From Saprospiraceae bacterium UBA7687 (GTDB lineage Bacteria > Bacteroidota > Bacteroidia > Chitinophagales > Saprospiraceae), in the NCBI GenBank assembly GCA_002482845.1, contig DLGT01000059.1, forward strand, positions 1 through 10,752: a DNA stretch of 10,752 bases. Reading direction: 5' to 3'. Shown in pieces: positions 6,608 through 10,752 of this stretch. How positions within the stretch are numbered: the stretch's first letter is position 1; each line of letters begins with the position of its first letter. Below the pieces are notes generated by a model, which was not told where the DNA came from, searched no databases, and was given only the letters and a program-made list of their open reading frames with translations. The position numbers were made by a program, and so were the translations under genes.

Positions 6608-7756
6608 ATGGTTCGATTCTTTACTTATATTTCCTTTATCCTTTTATTAACTGCTTGTCAGCAAGATAAAGAAAAGTCACCTGCTTTAACAGACCTAAAG
6701 TCCGTGTATAAAGATGCATTTAAAATAGGTGTAGCTGTTAACGATGACATTGTATCTGGAAAAGACAGTCTGAGTCAATCCATAGTAAAAACCCATTTTA
6801 ATAGCATCACTGCCGAAAATGTCATGAAAGCAGAAATCATCAATCCTGCACCTGATGTTTATCATTTTGAGCAGGCGGATGCGTATGTGGATTTTGGACA
6901 AAAAAATAATTTGTTTATCATTGGTCATACCTTGGTTTGGCATAATCAATGTCCTGACTGGTTTTTTAAACACGAAAATGGCGAGCTCAAAAGCAAAGAA
7001 GACGTAAAAACAAGACTCCATGACTATATTAAAGTTGTTGCATCTCGCTATCATGGCAAGGTGCACGCATGGGATGTCGTCAATGAAGTGATCGCAGATG
7101 ATGGTTCTTACCGACCTACCAAGTGGGTAGAAGGCATTGGAGATGGTGATGAACTGGTAAGACTTTCATTCGAATACGCAGCTAAATATGCACCCAACAC
7201 TGAACTTTATTATAACGACTTTAATGCGTGGCGACCAACTAAAAGAGATGGCATCATCCGCATGATAAAAATGTTGAAAGCTGCCGGAATTCGTATTGAT
7301 GGCGTAGGTATTCAAGGTCATTGGGGACTTAATTTTCCTGAAAATAAGTATATCGAAGATGCCATTGTCGCTTATGCTGCGGCTGGTGTAAAGGTCATGA
7401 TTACGGAGCTTGATGTAGATGTTTTGCCATTGACCAAAGAAGGTCAAATCATCGGCACAGGTATGATGCACGATCAGTTTCAACAAGAAGAATTTAAAAA
7501 ATTTCTTGATCCTTACAAAGATGGATTGCCTAGTGAAATCGAAAAACAACAAGCCGAACGATATGAAGCGCTTTTCCAGATATTTTATAAACATCGCGAC
7601 AAGTTGGATAGGGTAGCGCTTTGGGGTATTCACGATGGAATGTCTTGGAAAAATGATTATCCTATTCCAAATCGAACCAATTATCCCTTGCTTTGGAACC
7701 GTGATTTATCTCCCAAAAGTGCTTTGGCAAAGATCCTGAATGTACCAAAGGAGTAA
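6608..7756 (+). CDS. GH10 endo-1,4-beta-xylanase, lipoprotein
   Basis: A 382-residue glycoside hydrolase family 10 enzyme that cleaves internal beta-1,4 links in xylan with retention of configuration. GH10 landmarks appear in order: ITAENVMK (67-74), GHTLVWHNQCPDWF (106-119), the acid/base E160 in AWDVVNE, YYNDFNAW (201-208), GVGIQGHWGL (232-241), the nucleophile E267 in MITELDVDVLP, and ALWGIHDGMSW (337-347). The catalytic domain is single and complete, with no binding module. I choose the ATG at 6608 because it gives a lipoprotein signal peptide: FILLLTAC with the lipidated Cys at residue 17, then QQDKEK, an acidic/polar stretch that may direct surface display in Bacteroidota. The ATG at 6551 would place the signal peptide internally. 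It is divergent from the 4939-6495 gene and apparently transcribed alone. No SusC/SusD, xylosidase or transporter is nearby. The product is near certain. Confidence 0.96.
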   Translation: MVRFFTYISFILLLTACQQDKEKSPALTDLKSVYKDAFKIGVAVNDDIVSGKDSLSQSIVKTHFNSITAENVMKAEIINPAPDVYHFEQADAYVDFGQKNNLFIIGHTLVWHNQCPDWFFKHENGELKSKEDVKTRLHDYIKVVASRYHGKVHAWDVVNEVIADDGSYRPTKWVEGIGDGDELVRLSFEYAAKYAPNTELYYNDFNAWRPTKRDGIIRMIKMLKAAGIRIDGVGIQGHWGLNFPENKYIEDAIVAYAAAGVKVMITELDVDVLPLTKEGQIIGTGMMHDQFQQEEFKKFLDPYKDGLPSEIEKQQAERYEALFQIFYKHRDKLDRVALWGIHDGMSWKNDYPIPNRTNYPLLWNRDLSPKSALAKILNVPKE

Positions 7757-7774
7757 ATTCTCAGCTATGAGAAT
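7757..7774 (+). terminator. Short hairpin after the xylanase gene
   Basis: ATTCTCA (7757-7763) and TGAGAAT (7768-7774) form a 7-bp stem with a 4-base loop right after the stop codon at 7754-7756. It is followed by T-rich but interrupted sequence (GTTTCAAAATTTTCTTT), so it is at best a weak terminator. Confidence 0.4.
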
Positions 7775-7871
7775 GTTTCAAAATTTTCTTTAAACTATTT
7801 ATCCCCAATTGAGTTAAAGTTTAATGTGATTTAATAATTATAAACAAAGTATTAGAAATTAAAATTTTATT

Positions 7872-9443
7872 ATGAAATATATTTTATTACCCATCTTTAC
7901 TTTAATATTGAGCTTGGGGCTGTTTAGTCAATCTCCTGTTTTGGTAAAAGATATTAATCCAGGGTCAATTGGAAGTTCATTTTATAATCACCCATCATTG
8001 CAGATAGGTGACATTATTTTTTTCATTGGAGATATTGGTGGAAAAAGAGATTTATATTCTTTACATAACGGCGAAATTGAATTAATATCACAACTCTGTC
8101 CTGGAAGCTGTCAAAGTTTCAAAATTCTATTTTTTGAAAACAAAGGTAAGCTACTGTTTAAGAAGCAATTCAATAACACTCTAAATCAACTTTGGGAAAC
8201 AGACGGAACTGAAGCTGGCACTAAACTCATATTTGAATACAATGGGACATTTAACAATTTTGTGGTCGGAAATAACTCCAAAATATATTTATCTTTGAAT
8301 AATAGAGCAACGTATAAAGATGAAGTTTATATTTCGGATGGGACAACTTCTGGAACAGAAAAAATAGGAACTGATATTGCTATTTATTCAAGCGATAAAT
8401 ATGATGATGGTGTCGTATTTTCCAATATTTCAAATGACTCTCTAAAAGTATTTAGTTATAATAATAAAACATTATCGTTACTCTCAAAGATAAAGGTGCG
8501 CCCTGGGTCTTTTGTTACAAATCTAAAGAAAATTGGCTCAAATGATGTAGTTGTTTTAGTCCATAGTGATGATGCATCAGTTTCTGAAGTATATCGATAT
8601 AACAGTACATCCAAAACTATAAAAAAGGAAATTAATCTTCCCTTTACAAGACAAAAATATCCATTTCTGAAAGAATATAGCCAAGATAGTTTAATTTTGT
8701 ATTTCTTTAAAGGTGGTCATTATATTTTATCTGGCAGTCCTCTGGATACTTCAAATATTACCAATTATAATCATGAATCATTTGGAATTACAGAGTTTTA
8801 TTACCAAAATAATAAAAATGCAGCGTATTTAGCAGTTGAAAAATGTGGTGATATTTGTTGGAATTTTAAAGTGATTCATTTTGATGGTTCTGTCGACAAT
8901 ATACAGGAATTTGATGTGGATGATTTAAATCCTAATGATTTAGTGGGCTACGCTGATCATTTATTTTTTACATCAAATGGACCTACGGCTAAGGATGGAA
9001 AATTTTACCATATAGATTTTACCAAAAAGTCAATGGATGTTTTTTATTCTTTTAATCAAAGCTTTTCTAGTGATGGTATTAATCCAATTGGCATCATTGG
9101 GAATAAATTGTATTTCTTTGCAAAATTTTACCAAAATCTTGGAAAGGAGCTTTATTACATTAATACTGACATATCAACATCAACTGAAGATGTGAGTTCA
9201 CAACAAAATGATTCTTTCAGTTTTAATCAAGTGGGAGCTTTGTTTAATATCACTTGTCAAAAAGATATTTGTAACGATTTTCAATTAGAATATTTTGATG
9301 CTACTGGAAAATTGATCCACACGCAAAAAATTGTAGCCAATGAGTTTTATAATTTTAATGACAAACTGATTGGATTGGTTTTTATTAGAGTTACTGAAAC
9401 AAAAACATTGAAACAAAAGAGCTTTTCAATATTTATCCCATAA
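7872..9443 (+). CDS. Secreted ELWxxDGT-repeat-like protein
   Basis: A 523-residue exported protein with signal peptide MKYILLPIFTLILSLGLFSQ (cleavage near Q20). The mature N-terminus PVLVKDINPGSIGSS (22-36) and the repeats LWETDGTEAGTKLI (107-120) and VYISDGTTSGTEKIGTDI (152-169) are hallmarks of the ELWxxDGT repeat family, which is predicted to fold as beta-propeller blades. Near the end, NKLYFFAKFYQNLGKELYYIN (411-431) is one more, degenerate unit. The middle (~180-400) is diverged, with few clean repeats. Residues ~447-523 look like a C-terminal Ig-like sorting domain (LEYFDATGKLIHTQKI… GLVFIRVTETKTLKQKSFSIF) but lack the usual YPNP start, so T9SS export is likely rather than certain. No enzyme site is seen; members of the family are exported and functionally uncharacterised. 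No clear promoter box was found in 7775-7871. It is not obviously co-transcribed with the xylanase 115 bases upstream. Confidence 0.82.
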   Translation: MKYILLPIFTLILSLGLFSQSPVLVKDINPGSIGSSFYNHPSLQIGDIIFFIGDIGGKRDLYSLHNGEIELISQLCPGSCQSFKILFFENKGKLLFKKQFNNTLNQLWETDGTEAGTKLIFEYNGTFNNFVVGNNSKIYLSLNNRATYKDEVYISDGTTSGTEKIGTDIAIYSSDKYDDGVVFSNISNDSLKVFSYNNKTLSLLSKIKVRPGSFVTNLKKIGSNDVVVLVHSDDASVSEVYRYNSTSKTIKKEINLPFTRQKYPFLKEYSQDSLILYFFKGGHYILSGSPLDTSNITNYNHESFGITEFYYQNNKNAAYLAVEKCGDICWNFKVIHFDGSVDNIQEFDVDDLNPNDLVGYADHLFFTSNGPTAKDGKFYHIDFTKKSMDVFYSFNQSFSSDGINPIGIIGNKLYFFAKFYQNLGKELYYINTDISTSTEDVSSQQNDSFSFNQVGALFNITCQKDICNDFQLEYFDATGKLIHTQKIVANEFYNFNDKLIGLVFIRVTETKTLKQKSFSIFIP

Positions 9444-9540
9444 TTGTTACGATTGGATGTTTAAATATATATAATATTGAGTGTACTTCGAAAAGTCCTT
9501 AGTATAACCAAAATGGAAAATATTGATTCTTACTTCATTT

Positions 9541-9590
9541 ATAATCAGATGTTTACATTTAGGGTTAGGGTAGAAAAGAGCTGATTATCA
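9541..9590 (+). repeat. Degenerate copy of the 4129-4179 hairpin element
   Basis: ATAATCAG (9541-9548) and CTGATTAT (9581-9588) are perfect inverted arms around a loop that contains TTTAGGGTTAGGGTAGAAAA. The minus strand of 4129-4179 has the same order of parts: ATAATCA, GTTT, AGGG-x-x-AGGGT, GAAA, and TGATnATCA at the end. Both lie in the sense direction downstream of a gene. The match is by eye. Confidence 0.45.
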
Positions 9591-9688
9591 CTCAATTTGT
9601 GTTTTCGGTGTTGACTCAATATTGAAATACAAAAGTCAATTTATTATTGCAAAATTGCATAATTCTCTCTGAACAGTTTTAAAAAACG

Positions 9689-9696
9689 TAGTTTTG
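9689..9696 (+). promoter_or_regulatory. Candidate -7 promoter box for the RNA methyltransferase gene
   Basis: TAGTTTTG is an exact match to TAnnTTTG and is followed by CACTTC, a context common at Bacteroidota starts. Transcription would begin near 9703, leaving a leader of about 65 bases before the ATG at 9769. No convincing TTTG -33 box is seen at the right distance. Confidence 0.52.
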
Positions 9697-9768
9697 CACT
9701 TCAAAATTAATCAAAAGCAAGATTGATACTTCATTTTATGATTCTTGTTTGCAGAATTCCAATTTTTT

Positions 9769-10572
9769 ATGATCAAATCCATAACAAGTCCTACCAATCC
9801 ACTCATTAAAAACATCGTTTTATTGACGGATAAGTCAAGATTGAGAAAGGAGTCTTCTTCTTTTGTCGTAGAAGGCCAAAGAGAAATATTATTAGCGCTC
9901 AAAGGTGGTTATCTACCGAAAACAATATTATTCAATCCGACGATCGTAGGTTACAATCAATTATTTGATCTCTATGGTAAGGTGCTTTTTGATACCGAAA
10001 TGATTGAAGTGACCAATCTAGTCTATAATAAAATAGCATATAGAGAAGGAACTGAAGGTGTGATTGCCATTTTCAAAAGCGAACCATCAGAACTAGGAAA
10101 TATTGTTTTTGATCAACCATCACCTTTACTACTAGTAGCAGAAGCACCTGAAAAACCTGGTAATATTGGCGCACTTTTGCGGACTGCAGATGCTGCCGGT
10201 GTGGACGCTTTTGTCATCGCAAATCCAAACACCGACGTTTTTAATCCAAATATTATTCGATCTAGTGTTGGTGCAGTATTTACCAATAAAGTGGTTTCTG
10301 GAACGACCTCAGACATCATTGCTTTTTTGAAAAAAAATAAGATACGTATCGTTTGTGCTACATTGTCTGAGACTTCTGTTTCTTGTTATTCGCAGGACTT
10401 TACGGTGCCTACTGCCATTGTCGTAGGTACAGAGTCCACGGGTCTAAGTGAAGAGTGGATCAATGCGGCCGATGTCAATGTTCTCATACCAATGAAAGGT
10501 AAAATAGACTCTATGAATGTGTCTGTGAGTGCTTCCGTCTTGCTTTTTGAAGCTGTACGGCAACGATTGTAA
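9769..10572 (+). CDS. TrmH/SpoU family RNA 2'-O-methyltransferase
   Basis: A 267-residue cytosolic SPOUT-class enzyme that transfers a methyl group from S-adenosylmethionine to a ribose 2'-OH in rRNA or tRNA. Residues ~1-105 form the SpoU substrate-binding domain (ITSPTNPLIKNIVLL, then SSFVVEGQREILLAL). Residues ~115-267 hold the trefoil-knot catalytic domain with all three SpoU motifs: motif 1 EKPGNIGALLRTADAAG (128-144, with N132 and R138), motif 2 VVGTESTGLS (218-227) and motif 3 IPMKGKIDSMNVSVSASVLL (240-259, with N250). I choose the ATG at 9769. The only in-frame start further up is a TTG at 9745, which would add eight residues not expected in the family. A good -7 promoter box lies at 9689. 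The protein is complete with no missing key residue. Whether the target is 23S rRNA (RlmB-like) or tRNA cannot be told from sequence. No partner gene is adjacent. Confidence 0.93.
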   Translation: MIKSITSPTNPLIKNIVLLTDKSRLRKESSSFVVEGQREILLALKGGYLPKTILFNPTIVGYNQLFDLYGKVLFDTEMIEVTNLVYNKIAYREGTEGVIAIFKSEPSELGNIVFDQPSPLLLVAEAPEKPGNIGALLRTADAAGVDAFVIANPNTDVFNPNIIRSSVGAVFTNKVVSGTTSDIIAFLKKNKIRIVCATLSETSVSCYSQDFTVPTAIVVGTESTGLSEEWINAADVNVLIPMKGKIDSMNVSVSASVLLFEAVRQRL

Positions 10573-10657
10573 CTTAGAAAAGATTGAGATTATATAGTGC
10601 GTATGACGAATAAAATAAAAATATTTTCATCATTTAATCATTACTGATAATTATAGA

Positions 10658-10752
10658 AATGCTAAACTAACTAAGCATTGCCTCGAGCCGGCAAGGCTTT
10701 TACTTTTTTTCTGCAGCAAAAAAAAGTAAACAAAAAATGCCGCCGCTGTTTT
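10658..10752. repeat. Hairpin-rich, repeat-like intergenic sequence, cut by window end
   Basis: Three stem-loops lie almost end to end: AATGCT/AGCATT (10658-10663 and 10674-10679), TTGCC/GGCAA (10678-10682 and 10690-10694, sharing two bases with the first), and a 12-bp TTTACTTTTTTT/AAAAAAAGTAAA (10699-10710 and 10719-10730). They are followed by CAAAAAATGCCGCCGCTG. The GC-rich patches stand out from the AT-rich surroundings. The combination of a poly-T/poly-A stem and a GCCGCCGC-type edge resembles, from memory, dispersed intergenic sequences in Bacteroidota genomes. The third stem could also act as a terminator for a gene beyond the right edge or for the methyltransferase gene. The element is incomplete here. 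Confidence 0.42.

Larger units (their letters stand above)
9444..9768. other. Gene-free stretch with structured element and promoter
   Basis: About 325 bases without a credible gene. It holds the hairpin element at 9541-9590, which lies within a larger inverted-repeat arrangement at 9476-9596, a 12-base palindrome TGCAAAATTGCA at 9648-9659, and a consensus promoter box at 9689-9696 for the methyltransferase gene. No tRNA-like or protein-coding signal is seen. Confidence 0.6.

Noticed and set aside
7166..7633. 155-residue minus-strand open frame inside the xylanase gene
   Set aside because: It is fully antisense to conserved GH10 motifs and has no features of a real protein.
9590..9620. Direct repeat ACTCAAT at 9590-9596 and 9614-9620, considered as regulator sites or the start of a CRISPR-like array
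   Set aside because: There are only two 7-base copies in AT-rich DNA, with no further spaced copies and no cas genes.
9648..9659. Palindrome TGCAAAATTGCA upstream of the methyltransferase promoter
   Set aside because: It is short, AT-rich and about 30 bases from the -7 box; too weak alone to call an operator.
9745..9768. TTG start for the RNA methyltransferase
   Set aside because: The ATG at 9769 fits the usual N-terminus of the family, and the added residues show no homology-like pattern.

Overview
The window looks like a chromosomal segment of a member of the Bacteroidota (Bacteroidetes). The evidence is a low-GC genome, signal peptides that cleave just before Q (…AQ, …SQ, …NGQ), a type IX secretion (Por) C-terminal sorting domain, an ELWxxDGT-type repeat protein, no Shine-Dalgarno boxes before the starts, and several promoters of the phylum-specific form TTTG-N(17-23)-TAnnTTTG. 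A marine or environmental member of Saprospiria or a related class is plausible, but the sequence alone does not settle the class.

Layout. (1) 42-1025 (+): a cytosolic aldo/keto reductase. (2) 1178-1924 (+): a small secreted protein of unknown function with a good promoter. Its strong terminator (1945-1980) is shared with the convergent gene that follows. (3) 1981-3993 (-): a large secreted, T9SS-sorted, HExxH metalloprotease-like protein (DUF6055-like plus DUF4859-like). (4) 4260-4781 (-): a small outer-membrane beta-barrel protein, ended by a long hairpin terminator at 4121-4179. (5) 4939-6495 (-): an AT-rich secreted protein with a WG-repeat-like tail. (6) 6608-7756 (+): a GH10 endo-1,4-beta-xylanase made as a lipoprotein, divergent from gene 5. 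(7) 7872-9443 (+): a secreted ELWxxDGT-like protein. (8) 9444-9768: a gene-free stretch with a structured element and a clear promoter. (9) 9769-10572 (+): a TrmH/SpoU family RNA 2'-O-methyltransferase. (10) 10573-10752: a gene-free, hairpin-rich end that resembles a dispersed intergenic repeat and is cut by the window edge.

How the genes work together. Six of the eight genes encode exported proteins, and each appears to be its own transcription unit, so this is not one operon. The xylanase is the only confident polysaccharide enzyme. The DUF4859 module of the T9SS protein is often found on carbohydrate-related secreted proteins, so a loose role in using plant or algal polymers is possible, but no SusC/SusD pair or other utilisation-locus gene is present. 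I see no phage, transposase, CRISPR, toxin-antitoxin or defence system. The most unusual signals are non-coding: two hairpin elements (about 4129-4179 and 9541-9590) that look like diverged copies of one intergenic element, and the structured repeat-like sequence at the right end.
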